DNA of 64,000 nt. Source: Candidatus Poribacteria bacterium. GTDB taxonomy: Bacteria > Poribacteria > WGA-4E > WGA-3G. Location: assembly GCA_028821605.1 (NCBI GenBank), contig JAPPFM010000035.1, positions 1-64,000 of the forward strand. Reading direction: 5' to 3'. Positions 1-9,229 of this stretch are shown here, in pieces; position 1 is the stretch's first letter, and the number at the start of each line of letters is the position of its first letter. The translations under genes and the position numbers were made by a program. The notes below the pieces were generated by a model. It was not told where the DNA came from. It did not search any database and saw nothing but the letters and a program-made list of their open reading frames with translations.

Positions 1-2
1 AT

Positions 3-1991
3 TACGGTATGCTCTGTCCAAAAGGCGCACATCTCAAACAAGTTTTTCAAAACCACGACGGAAGACTCGCCTATCCAATGATTCGCGATCGTCGGGGTGA
101 ACCGCCGCGCGAAGTTTCGTGGGACGAGGCTATCGCTTTCACAGCGAATCGGCTCCACGAAATCCAATTGGAACACGGCAAAGACTCCATTGCGCTCTAC
201 GGCTCTGGACAATTGGACACAGAGGCTTCCTACGTTTTCAATAAATTGTTCAAAGGCTTCCTCCGTACGAATAACGTGGACACGAATAGTCGTCTCTGTA
301 TGTCCTCTGCCGTGGTCGGTTACATGCAGGCGTTCGGTTCAGACGGTCCGCCGACCTGTTATGATGACATCCAGCACGCCGATGTCTTTCTGATTATTGG
401 TGCGAATATGGCGGTGAATCACCCCGTTCTCTTCCAGATGATTCGGAAACGGCGAGCAGTAGAGCCGAATACACGGATCATTACCGTAGATCCGCGCCGC
501 AGCAAGACAGCGGAATTTTCAGATATTCATGTGCCGTTAGCACCCGGAAGCGATGTTGCCTTCCTCCAACTCATCGCCAAACGCCTCCTTGGAGTAGGAC
601 GGGTTAACAGTCGTTTCGTCCGAAGGAACACTGAAAACTTCAGTGCTTATGAAAACCATTTGGATAGTTTGGACGAGGACGCGCTTCTCGCTGCGTGTGA
701 TATTCACCCCGCGCGTATTGATGAGATCCTTGAATACCTTTCTAAACCGAGTCGTTTGCTCAGTTTTTACTGCCAAGGCACCAATCAAAGCACGAGCGGT
801 GTTGACAAGAATGTCGCCCTCATCAACCTGCACCTCCAGTTGGGTGAGGTTGGTGTGAGGGGTGCCGGTCCGTTTTCGTTGACGGGACAACCGAATGCGA
901 TGGGGGGTAGGGAAGTCGGTTACTTGTCGCATCAGTTGCCCGGTTATCGCGTCGTCACCGATGATATGCACCGTGCTTACTTGGAGGGTGCATGGCGTGT
1001 GCCACCCGGCAGCATTGATCCAAACCCCGGTTTAACGGCGGTACCGATGTTTGAGGCAGCAGCTGAAGGTAAGGTTCGCGCACTCTGGATCGCCTGCACG
1101 AATCCAGCCGTCAGTATGCCCGATACAAAGGTATCGCAGGCGGGACTCCGCCGTGCTGATTTGGTCATCGTGCAAGATTGCTATTATCCGACAGAGACTG
1201 CAGAATATGCGGACGTGCTGCTTCCCGCAGCGCAGTGGGGTGAAAAGCAAGGTACAATGACGAATAGCGAACGGCTCGTCGTCCGAAGCGATCAATTCCT
1301 CATACCTCCCGGTGAGGCGAAACCGGATTGGTGGATATTCACGCAAGTCGCAAAGGCGATGGGATACAAACGGAATTTCGACTTCTACACGGTTGAGGAG
1401 GTATGGGATGAGTATCGCTTGTTAACGGCGGGGACCCCGTGCGATCAGATCGGGATGACAAATGAACGTCTCGCAAAAACCTCACTGCGCTGGCCCTGTC
1501 CACATCCACGGCATCCCGGCACGGCGCGGCGATACGTCCGCACGAAGTTTTTTACCGATTCCGGGAAAGCACAGTTCAAAACGCCGGTCTATCAACCGCC
1601 CGATGAGGACGTAAATGAGGAGTTCCCGCTCGGTTTGACGACAGGACGGATAGAGAGTCAGTGGCATACGCGTACCCGAACAGGCAAAGTGCCGCAGCTG
1701 GTCCGTAAGGACCCGGAACCGTTTGTGGAAATCCATCCGGACGATGCTGTAGAGAACGGTGTTGAAGACGGTGAGTGGATCTATCTTGTCGGGCGACGTG
1801 GACGGTGCTATGCGAAGGCGCGTGTCACCGAAGCAATCCGTCGTGGGTTGCTCTTCACACCGTTCCATTGGGGGGATCTCTTCCATGCCGAGACCAATGC
1901 GAATTACGTGACAAATCCCGCTTTCGATCCCGTATCTAAGCAACCAGAGTTGAAATTCTGTGCCGTGCGGATTGAGTCTCATGATTCGTAG
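3..1991 (+). CDS. Assimilatory nitrate reductase catalytic subunit (molybdopterin oxidoreductase), 5' truncated by window edge
   Basis: This reads as the catalytic subunit that reduces nitrate to nitrite in the cytoplasm, of the NasA/NarB type. The frame is open to the left edge, so the true start lies outside. The first visible Cys, in MLCPKG, fits the last ligand of the N-terminal [4Fe-4S] motif; the earlier Cys residues would be upstream. Family signatures are NTNSRLCMSSAVVGYMQAFG, the pterin-binding SLTGQPNAMGGREVGYL, and a C-terminal molybdopterin dinucleotide domain (LGLTTGRIESQWHTRTRTG). It ends without the extra C-terminal [2Fe-2S] domain of some NasA proteins, so it is closer to the short NarB form. 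A formate dehydrogenase alpha subunit is less likely because the nitrate-reductase motifs are well kept. No electron-donor subunit or nitrite reductase is visible. Confidence 0.88.
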   Translation, partial: YGMLCPKGAHLKQVFQNHDGRLAYPMIRDRRGEPPREVSWDEAIAFTANRLHEIQLEHGKDSIALYGSGQLDTEASYVFNKLFKGFLRTNNVDTNSRLCMSSAVVGYMQAFGSDGPPTCYDDIQHADVFLIIGANMAVNHPVLFQMIRKRRAVEPNTRIITVDPRRSKTAEFSDIHVPLAPGSDVAFLQLIAKRLLGVGRVNSRFVRRNTENFSAYENHLDSLDEDALLAACDIHPARIDEILEYLSKPSRLLSFYCQGTNQSTSGVDKNVALINLHLQLGEVGVRGAGPFSLTGQPNAMGGREVGYLSHQLPGYRVVTDDMHRAYLEGAWRVPPGSIDPNPGLTAVPMFEAAAEGKVRALWIACTNPAVSMPDTKVSQAGLRRADLVIVQDCYYPTETAEYADVLLPAAQWGEKQGTMTNSERLVVRSDQFLIPPGEAKPDWWIFTQVAKAMGYKRNFDFYTVEEVWDEYRLLTAGTPCDQIGMTNERLAKTSLRWPCPHPRHPGTARRYVRTKFFTDSGKAQFKTPVYQPPDEDVNEEFPLGLTTGRIESQWHTRTRTGKVPQLVRKDPEPFVEIHPDDAVENGVEDGEWIYLVGRRGRCYAKARVTEAIRRGLLFTPFHWGDLFHAETNANYVTNPAFDPVSKQPELKFCAVRIESHDS

Positions 1992-2014
1992 GTATGAACC
2001 AAAATGTGTTGTAG

Positions 2015-2041
2015 GGCGAGGTCTTGTGCCTCGCCATCTTT
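2015..2041 (+). terminator. Hairpin with T-run after nitrate reductase
   Basis: A perfect 7 bp stem, GGCGAGG (2015-2021) and CCTCGCC (2029-2035), is followed by ATCTTTTT. It lies 23 bases after the nitrate reductase stop and 24 bases before the convergent SUMF1 gene ends. It can act as a rho-independent terminator for the plus-strand gene. The same GGCGAGG/CCTCGCC stem recurs at 50236-50277 and 60881-60902, so it also belongs to a dispersed family. Confidence 0.6.
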
Positions 2042-2059
2042 TTCGATGCAATCGAAGCG

Positions 2060-2899
2060 TTAAGGTTTTGTATCCTTCACACAACGGAAACCGAGATCGA
2101 AGTCGGCATACCTCGGCGGAGATTCACCGCGAGTCGAAACCTCAACGCTTTGATGCTCGGTGATAAAAGATCCGCCACGTAACACGCGCGGGGTGTGAAC
2201 ATTTTTGAAGCCACCTGTCATATCTTGAATACGGGTTGCGCCTGCAATTGGATTCCGACGCGGGGAATTTCCGTAAAAATTGCTCTGGTATTCATCAAGG
2301 CACCATTCCCAAACGTTGCCTGCCATATCGTAGAGACCGTAATTGTTGGCAGGATAGGTGCCGACAGCAGTGGTATCCCCAACATTTCCGTTGTAGTTTG
2401 CCCTGGTTACATCAATTGAAGTACCCCATGGGTAGTTTTGATGTGCCCATCCGCCGCGTGCTGCGTATTCCCACTCCGCTTCTGTCGGCAGCCGTTTGCC
2501 TGCCCACGTTGCGTAAGCCATCGCCGCATGCCAGCTGACCCATGTAACGGGATGCTCCTCTTTACCGTCAGGATAGTCGTTGCCATTCCAATCCTCTAAA
2601 TAAGTTCCTTCATGGAATCTCCTGTCAATGTGCTTTTTTTGCCATTCTGGGTTGGCAAGCACGAATGCCTTGTATTGGGCATTGGTGACTTCGTATTGAT
2701 CCATATAGAACGCGTCCAGATGGACCGTATGTATAGGTTGTTCGGAAGGTGTGTTGTTACTCCCCATCTCAAACTCACCTCCGAAAATCAGTACCATACC
2801 TTCGGGCACAGTCTCTTCGCCTTCAGGCACAACCACCGGGACACAAACAGCAATGGAAATAACCGCAATGCTTGTTAGGATTAAGACAAAGGTTTTCAT
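2060..2899 (-). CDS. SUMF1/formylglycine-generating-enzyme-fold secreted protein
   Basis: A 279-residue exported protein with a hydrophobic N-terminal signal segment followed by a SUMF1 domain over nearly the whole length. Typical motifs are MVLIFGGEFEMGS, HPVTWVSWHAAMAYATWAGK, RLPTEAEWEYAARGG, YDMAGNVWEWCLDEY and VLRGGSF. The ATG at 2899 is preferred over the TTG just upstream because AGGAGG sits five bases before it. In true formylglycine-generating enzymes two catalytic Cys follow the RGGS motif; here the segment reads GGSFITEHQSVEVS with no Cys, so sulfatase activation is unlikely. A binding or other SUMF1-fold role is possible; the substrate is unknown. Confidence 0.85.
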   Translation of the reverse strand: MKTFVLILTSIAVISIAVCVPVVVPEGEETVPEGMVLIFGGEFEMGSNNTPSEQPIHTVHLDAFYMDQYEVTNAQYKAFVLANPEWQKKHIDRRFHEGTYLEDWNGNDYPDGKEEHPVTWVSWHAAMAYATWAGKRLPTEAEWEYAARGGWAHQNYPWGTSIDVTRANYNGNVGDTTAVGTYPANNYGLYDMAGNVWEWCLDEYQSNFYGNSPRRNPIAGATRIQDMTGGFKNVHTPRVLRGGSFITEHQSVEVSTRGESPPRYADFDLGFRCVKDTKP

Positions 2900-2963
2900 C
2901 AATGCCTCCTAAGTTGTTCCTGACCTCGCCATTTGATGTTGCCTGAGATGGGTGATATGAAAA

Positions 2964-4550
2964 TCACGTTGAAGGGCGTTCTTGTAAGACCGGAACAACG
3001 TAACTCCGAATCGTCCGTCCATCTATCGTCTCTGTCTCTGTGCGCGGTTTTGGCACCTCGCGATGATCGAACACTATGTAGTAACCCTCCATGATACCTT
3101 CTGTCGCCAGATACGTCGCGAGTTGTTGCTTCCCTACGGCATAACCTCTTTCACTTCTCCAAATCTTTGTTTCAACGATATATTTTTTTTCGTTGTAAAG
3201 AATGAGCAGGTCCATTCTACCACGACCTGTTGGGACTTCCATATACATTGCCCCGTTCACGCTGGTAACGAACTGATCAAGATAGGCAAAGAGGAGATGC
3301 TGTCCGATGAACTCTTGGGGTGTTTCAGGGACTTGCAGGATCCTAAAGCCAGCGCGGGCAATGAAGTCCTGGAAGTTATTCAGGAGTTGTTCCATCTGAA
3401 TGTGTCCATCGGACGTGAGATACTGAAATCCATCGGTATCTTCGGGGAAATAGTCGCGCTCCAGTCCATTGACTACCGGTTTGAACGCTTGTAGCGTGCA
3501 ATACAAATAAATTGGATTGGCAATCTTACACATCCTGTCAGTGCCTTTCGTAAGGATACCGTATGTGGCGAGTTCATTAACAAGTTCATTGCGTAGATTG
3601 AAGGGAACACCTTCATCGTACAACATGATTCGCATCAGAAGACTTTCAAAGCGGGGGTTTCGGCGGATGTTGGTGGTCAAATGTGTTAGGTTCGTATTGT
3701 TTTCATCCACAAGTTGTATGTGTGCTGCTGAAAAGTGTGCCAATGTAATCGTTTCGGTTTTCGGAATGTCCAGTTCCTCGGTAAGTATCTGTGCAAATCG
3801 GTTGACAAGGAAGGGTTGTCCACCTGTCTGTTTGTGAATGGATTCAATGACTTCCGGAGCAAAATCCTGCCCGACCTCGGTGGTGTATTGCCCAAGGAGT
3901 TCTTGTACCTGTGCAAGCGTGAAGTTGGGCAACGCAAAATCGTCCTGGATATTAAACGGAGAAACAGAGTGATCGTAGTTGAGCTGCGCGATGCTCTTGA
4001 CACCGACAATGCCAAGGCTGTGCGGACACCGCGGGGTGGTTCTGGAGATATAGATGCGACGGAGTGCATACAAGAAATCGTTTACGACTGCCGGAGGAAT
4101 CCCATCAAACTCATCGATAAAGACAACAACCCCCTGATCTCCTAACACCCTCGCCAGTGTCCTGAAACCCCTGAGCATTGACACATTGTCGGTTAGGGTC
4201 GTGTTTTCTAAAAAATCTTTTAACGCCTCAGAGGGGATTTCTCCACGTTTATGGTAAAGGTTCTCGATTTCCTCGCGAATGTCTTCGGTGAGGTTACTAT
4301 AAAAATCCGACGGCGTGAGGTTTTTATACGCTTCAAAATCCAAGTGAATAGGGAGGTAATTTGGTTCCTCAGTGGCGAGGATATCCATAGCAGCATAAAA
4401 AAAGGTCGTCTTTCCTGTTTGCCGGGGTGCGAAGATGACGATGTAACGTCCCTCTTTAACGCTCTTGATGAACTCGGTGAGTTCCTCAATGCGAGCGACA
4501 ACATAGTGCTGTTCGGGGTTCACAGGTCCCTGCGTACCAAATCTTCTCAT
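2964..4550 (-). CDS. AAA-like ATPase with C-terminal PD-(D/E)XK nuclease-like domain
   Basis: A 528-residue protein. The N-terminal half is a P-loop ATPase of the AAA-like group (Walker A APRQTGKTT near residue 42, Walker B VVVFIDEFDG near residue 142). A middle winged-helix-like segment follows. The C-terminus holds a nuclease-like core with an Asp in GRMDLLI and an ExK in YIVETKIW, matching the PD-(D/E)XK pattern. Proteins of this architecture are common as multicopy genes in environmental bacteria and are of unknown function, possibly linked to mobile or conflict systems. Its ATG overlaps the end of the 85-residue gene by 4 bases, so the two are probably cotranscribed and translationally coupled. 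Confidence 0.8.
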   Translation of the reverse strand: MRRFGTQGPVNPEQHYVVARIEELTEFIKSVKEGRYIVIFAPRQTGKTTFFYAAMDILATEEPNYLPIHLDFEAYKNLTPSDFYSNLTEDIREEIENLYHKRGEIPSEALKDFLENTTLTDNVSMLRGFRTLARVLGDQGVVVFIDEFDGIPPAVVNDFLYALRRIYISRTTPRCPHSLGIVGVKSIAQLNYDHSVSPFNIQDDFALPNFTLAQVQELLGQYTTEVGQDFAPEVIESIHKQTGGQPFLVNRFAQILTEELDIPKTETITLAHFSAAHIQLVDENNTNLTHLTTNIRRNPRFESLLMRIMLYDEGVPFNLRNELVNELATYGILTKGTDRMCKIANPIYLYCTLQAFKPVVNGLERDYFPEDTDGFQYLTSDGHIQMEQLLNNFQDFIARAGFRILQVPETPQEFIGQHLLFAYLDQFVTSVNGAMYMEVPTGRGRMDLLILYNEKKYIVETKIWRSERGYAVGKQQLATYLATEGIMEGYYIVFDHREVPKPRTETETIDGRTIRSYVVPVLQERPST

Positions 4551-4804
4551 ATAGCCAAATCTCGCTGGAATATGGGTTCATCGAGTAAATCCAAAACCTC
4601 TTGCTCTACAGCACGCGATCGCATTATATCCAATGCATCTTGATCTGCGAGATCAATGATTTCCAAAATTCGTGCCCTAACCTCTGCTGCAATATTCGGT
4701 TCCCATTCGCGTAATTTCGCGTCTAATCTTTCAGCTAATACATCCATTGATCCTTCTCTATTGATTTTTCGGTTGTCCACAATCCATTTAGCAAACTGTA
4801 CCAT
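4547..4804 (-). CDS. Small helical protein of unknown function upstream of the ATPase-nuclease
   Basis: An 85-residue, acidic, probably all-helical protein that I do not recognise. Its stop overlaps the start of the downstream ATPase-nuclease gene (ATGA-type overlap), which argues that it is real and works with that protein. AAGG lies about six bases before the chosen ATG; a second in-frame ATG (MDVLAERL) with an upstream AGAAGGA could be the start instead, giving about 66 residues. It has no signal peptide or membrane segment. The position and size would suit a small regulator or antitoxin-like partner, but nothing in the sequence proves this. Confidence 0.6.
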   Translation of the reverse strand: MVQFAKWIVDNRKINREGSMDVLAERLDAKLREWEPNIAAEVRARILEIIDLADQDALDIMRSRAVEQEVLDLLDEPIFQRDLAI

Positions 4805-4848
4805 TGGTGACCTTGGAATTTTCCTAACAGTTTCTAAAGAAAATTATG

Positions 4849-5178
4849 TTAGTCCGCCGAAACAGCCTTCTCTAAGACTTCTTGAAGGTAGGCATTTATT
4901 TCCAACTGACGACGCGCCGCATTCAAGGCAATCCGACCGTACAACTCAGGACTTGTTTGGATTGTCAAAGTTCCTGAGAAAGGTTTATCTGGGACTTTCC
5001 CTTGTTCGTCACAAACTTCAAAGTAGACTTCAAGTGACTTCTGCATCTCCTCCCGAAGTTCGGTTACAGAGGCACCGTAGAACGTAATCACGTCTTGTGT
5101 ATTAATCACTGTTCCATGAAACAGGTCTATTTCTGGATCAAAATCAACCACTCCGATATAACCTTTGTATTCGATCAT
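4849..5178 (-). CDS. HicB-family antitoxin-like protein, orphan
   Basis: A 109-residue protein with the HicB layout: an N-terminal degenerate RNase H-like domain (YKGYIGVVDFDPEIDLFHG) and a C-terminal ribbon-helix-helix-like segment (FSGTLTIQTSPELYGRIALN). The ATG at 5178 is preferred to an upstream TTG. HicB proteins normally neutralise the HicA mRNA interferase and repress their own promoter by binding a palindrome. No HicA-like gene is adjacent, so this is an orphan or acts with the 85-residue protein downstream. A 26-base palindrome at 5192-5217 lies immediately upstream of its start and could be its operator. Confidence 0.75.
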   Translation of the reverse strand: MIEYKGYIGVVDFDPEIDLFHGTVINTQDVITFYGASVTELREEMQKSLEVYFEVCDEQGKVPDKPFSGTLTIQTSPELYGRIALNAARRQLEINAYLQEVLEKAVSAD

Positions 5179-5191
5179 GGCTCTCAAAGCG

Positions 5192-5217
5192 GTGCCTTGA
5201 TCTCAAGATCAAGGCAC
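5192..5217. repeat. Perfect 12 bp inverted repeat upstream of the HicB-like gene
   Basis: GTGCCTTGATCT and its exact complement are separated by two bases. It lies between the stop of the D-2-hydroxyacid dehydrogenase gene and the start of the HicB-like gene, both on the minus strand. Only a weak T-run (CGCTTT) follows on the minus strand, so it is either a poor terminator or an operator for the downstream ribbon-helix-helix protein. Confidence 0.6.
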
Positions 5218-5237
5218 TGGAAAAGTAGATATTTCTG

Positions 5238-6188
5238 TTAGAAACCGAGTTGCTTGTTCACAATGTTCTTGAGCTCTTCACCCTTCAGATACCGTTCCAG
5301 GTTATCCAAGAAGAACTCGGTGATACGACGGGGACGATGCTGTGAACCTCCTGCCGAATGCGGTGAAATGATAACGTTGTCAAAATCCCACAACGGACTA
5401 TCTGCTGAGAGTGGTTCGATCTCGGTGACATCCAAGCCTGCTGCAGCGATTTTATTCTCGCGTAGAATCTCAATCAGATCCGACTCGTTGACAATCGGAC
5501 CGCGGGCAATGTTGATAAAGAACGCTGTTGGTTGCATCACGGACAGGTTGTCCTTATTGATGAGTCCTCGTGTTTCTTCCGTCAATGGACACGCAATCAT
5601 CACAACATCCACTTGGCTCATCACGTTTGAGAGTTGGTCCATCGGCACCAATTCATCAACGTTATCCGGTTTATCGGTGCGATAGGCATCGACACCGATA
5701 ACGTACATATCGAATCCTTTTGCGCGTTTCGCCATCTGCATCCCGATGCCACCCATCCCAACGATACCGATCTTGAACCCGTCAATCTCGATCATCGGCA
5801 TTGTCCTTGCGCCGCCCCATTGGTGTTTGTCCTGATTCTTAACGGATTCGTGGATACCGCGTGCCAAGCCGAGCAGAAGTGCGAACGCTTGGTCAGCAAC
5901 GTGCGTTCCATATAAGCCAGCAGCGTTTGTCAGCAGAACATCACTCTCACGGAGCGCCGGGTACATGTGCCTGTCCATACCCGCACTCGTGGATTGAATC
6001 CATTTGAGATTCGGTAGGTGGGGGAAGAGATCCTCGCTGCAGTAGCCGTAGAAGATGTCGGCATCTTTGCCTTCTTCAATAAGTTCCTCGCGTGAACCTG
6101 GGATTACAAAGGTGTGTTCATCGCCGACGATGCTTTCCAATCTCTGGAGGAGTTCACCTTCAACACGTCCTTGAAGTAGAATTTTCAT
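5238..6188 (-). CDS. D-2-hydroxyacid dehydrogenase (NAD(P)-dependent)
   Basis: A 316-residue cytosolic oxidoreductase of the D-isomer-specific 2-hydroxyacid dehydrogenase family, interconverting a 2-oxoacid and a D-2-hydroxyacid. The NAD-binding motif is GIVGMGGIGMQMAKRAKGFD. The catalytic Arg lies in FINIARGPIVNE, the Glu in DVTEIEPL, and the His in ISPHSAG, so all three active-site residues are kept. Length is normal for the family. The exact substrate (glyoxylate, hydroxypyruvate or another) cannot be read from the sequence. The ATG at 6188 follows AAGGAAATCT. An upstream purine-rich repeat separates it from the HAD hydrolase gene. Confidence 0.88.
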   Translation of the reverse strand: MKILLQGRVEGELLQRLESIVGDEHTFVIPGSREELIEEGKDADIFYGYCSEDLFPHLPNLKWIQSTSAGMDRHMYPALRESDVLLTNAAGLYGTHVADQAFALLLGLARGIHESVKNQDKHQWGGARTMPMIEIDGFKIGIVGMGGIGMQMAKRAKGFDMYVIGVDAYRTDKPDNVDELVPMDQLSNVMSQVDVVMIACPLTEETRGLINKDNLSVMQPTAFFINIARGPIVNESDLIEILRENKIAAAGLDVTEIEPLSADSPLWDFDNVIISPHSAGGSQHRPRRITEFFLDNLERYLKGEELKNIVNKQLGF

Positions 6189-6220
6189 AGATTTCCTTCC
6201 ATAATGTAATATAGGTAATT

Positions 6221-6306
6221 AGAAGGGTGGAAAGATGGAAGGGTGGAAGAATGGAAAAGTTCGTCTTCCAACCTTCCCTTCTTGCTTCCATCCTTCCGTT
6301 TTCTCT
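6221..6306. repeat. Purine-rich tract facing a pyrimidine-rich tract (imperfect inverted repeat)
   Basis: GGAAGGGTGGAA-type units are repeated two to three times from about 6221 to 6259. They are followed at 6267-6300 by CTTCCAACCTTCC-type units that are approximately their complement. The tract fills the gap between the HAD hydrolase stop and the dehydrogenase start. It can fold as a long imperfect hairpin and looks like a slippage-prone dispersed repeat. Confidence 0.55.
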
Positions 6307-7203
6307 TTATTGCCACGGTGGGGTTTCCGGCAACAATTCCTGAAATTTGTCAATCAACGCGTCCTCATAAGCACCGGCGTATTGTCCGTCAAAGAATTTG
6401 CCCATCGCTTCATCGAGGAACAGTTGCCACGATGTGTCCTCGGAACCCGGATTGACGGGGAAGAACAGCGCGCCTACATCCTGTGCTGCTTTCAGATCGC
6501 CGGGTGAATCACCGAGCATCAAGACTTGGTTTTCGGGGTACCTGTCTTTCGTCGTTATCGTAAGATGCTCTGTTTTTGTGCCCATCTCCTGTCCGGCGAT
6601 CAGTGCGACATAGGTGTCGATTTCGTGTTCAGCCCATTCCCGTTGGAGAGCCTCGTCCGGTGTAGCGGAAACAACAATGACATCCGATTTTCCCTGAAGT
6701 CGTTGCAATGTCTCTAAAACGCCCGGAAACGGGGGAAGGTTATAGACAATTTCTTCGACACTTTCGTTCACACCGAGACTCCATTCCATGACTTGGTTGA
6801 GTTCGTCGAGCCTCTCACCGGTGGCGTTGTCGATTGCGGTTTGGAGTGCGGGGTTGCCGAGTTTCGTTTCCGTTTCCGACCATTCACGTAGGTAGGGGAG
6901 TTCCGGCACTGCGACACCCATCTTCTGCACGAGCGACATCTCGCGTAAGAAATCGCACACCAATAGGATCGCTTTGAACCGATTCGTGCCACGCGTCTTT
7001 GAGTAGAGATTCACGAAATCCCATGCCTGATGTACCTGCCGCGAGATAGATGCCAAGCCGAAATGTTTGACGAGGTTCACGCTAAAGCAGTCGTTGTGTT
7101 TGACCTCCATGCTATTGAAAACGCAACCGTCCGAGTCAATACCGACGAAAAATTCGTGCTGCGGTTTGAAATCGTAGAGTGCTTGTTGTGGTCCGTGTTC
7201 CAT
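6307..7203 (-). CDS. HAD-superfamily hydrolase
   Basis: A 298-residue HAD-fold hydrolase, probably a phosphatase. Motif I is FVGIDSDGCVFN, with the nucleophile Asp and the +2 Asp. Motif II lies in VIVVSATPDEAL, and motif IV is MLGDSPGDLKAAQDVGA. A long cap insertion of about 120 residues sits between motifs I and II. The start ATG has GGGAG seven bases upstream. It lies between the dehydrogenase and the gnd gene on the same strand but is separated from both by repeat-rich gaps, so an operon is uncertain. The substrate is unknown. Confidence 0.8.
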   Translation of the reverse strand: MEHGPQQALYDFKPQHEFFVGIDSDGCVFNSMEVKHNDCFSVNLVKHFGLASISRQVHQAWDFVNLYSKTRGTNRFKAILLVCDFLREMSLVQKMGVAVPELPYLREWSETETKLGNPALQTAIDNATGERLDELNQVMEWSLGVNESVEEIVYNLPPFPGVLETLQRLQGKSDVIVVSATPDEALQREWAEHEIDTYVALIAGQEMGTKTEHLTITTKDRYPENQVLMLGDSPGDLKAAQDVGALFFPVNPGSEDTSWQLFLDEAMGKFFDGQYAGAYEDALIDKFQELLPETPPWQ

Positions 7204-7214
7204 AAACGCTCCCT

Positions 7215-7345
7215 TTTAGGAGTTATCAGTTATGAGTTTTTAGTTAGGAGCCATCTTGTGGCAGTTGAGGTTACTGGTCAAGCAACAGCAAACCTCTTTA
7301 ACTGACGACTGACAACTGAAAGGTTTTTCGCAGAAAAACCGTACT
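7215..7345. repeat. Dispersed TGACAACTGA-type intergenic repeat
   Basis: The gap between the HAD hydrolase and gnd contains GTTATCAGTTATGAGT, ACTGACGACTGACAACTGA and a hairpin, AGGTTTTTCGCAGAAAAACC (7320-7339). The same modules, in the opposite orientation, occur at 53057-53215 between mpa and dop. The family recurs in at least seven other gaps of the window. Confidence 0.65.
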
Positions 7346-7350
7346 GACAA

Positions 7351-8814
<1,464 letters not shown>

Positions 8815-8850
8815 ATCTATTTTCCTCCTATGATAGTGTGCATTTTGTAT

Positions 8851-8880
8851 ATCATACACTGCAGGGGGCAATGCTGTCAA
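8851..8880 (-). promoter_or_regulatory. Sigma70-type promoter for gnd
   Basis: On the minus strand, TTGACA (8880-8875) and TATGAT (8856-8851) are separated by 18 bases. The expected transcript start near 8844 lies upstream of the AGGAGG and the TTG start of gnd, so the leader is short. Confidence 0.6.
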
Positions 8881-8891
8881 TATATTTTTTG

Positions 8892-8940
8892 TGAGAGGCA
8901 GTCAGCAGTCAGCCGTCGGTAATCAGTAAGAGGTGTTTAA
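8892..8940. repeat. TGACAACTGA-type intergenic repeat, single arm
   Basis: The segment reads as a run of CAGTCAGCAGTCAGCCGTCGGTAATCAGT followed by AAGAGGTGTTTAATTAA. It matches the arm found after pafA at 58118-58155 (GTCAGCGGTCAGCAGTCGGC). It lies just upstream of the gnd promoter. Confidence 0.55.
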
Positions 8941-8970
8941 TTAAGGGGATTCGTAAATCCTTACAGTGCT

Positions 8971-9191
8971 GTAGGTTGGGTTGAACGGCGTTGGAAGGGG
9001 TAATATTGATGCCCCAAACACGCTTTGAACACTATATCCTGTTACAAGAGCGAGTGAAACCCAACTGAATACCGTTGTGTTATAGAAAAATCGTTGGGTT
9101 TCACTTAGTATCTCTTTGATGTGGTGTGTCCGGAGGTGGCTTTATTTTTTGATTCTCACGGTTTTGATGGAATTCGTTCAACCCAACCTAC
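8971..9191. mobile_element. MITE-like non-coding element with nested inverted repeats
   Basis: A 221-base element bounded by a perfect 17 bp terminal inverted repeat, GTAGGTTGGGTTGAACG (8971-8987) and its complement (9175-9191). Inside lies a second perfect 13 bp inverted repeat, AGTGAAACCCAAC (9053-9065) and complement (9093-9105). It has no open reading frame of note. Together with its flanks it occupies the 340-base gene-free stretch between gnd and the WD40 gene. The imperfect outer matches GGATTCGTAAATCC (left) and the complement of GGCTTTACGAACC (right) may extend it. The layout suggests a non-autonomous transposable element mobilised by a transposase encoded elsewhere. Confidence 0.7.
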
Positions 9192-9229
9192 GTTCTGATA
9201 CCCTTATTTTGAAAGCTTGTTAGTAGGCT

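Noticed and set aside
1482-2084. Minus-strand open frame of 200 codons under the nitrate reductase gene
   Set aside because: It lies opposite a clearly conserved coding region, has no recognisable domain and no ribosome binding site; it is a shadow frame.
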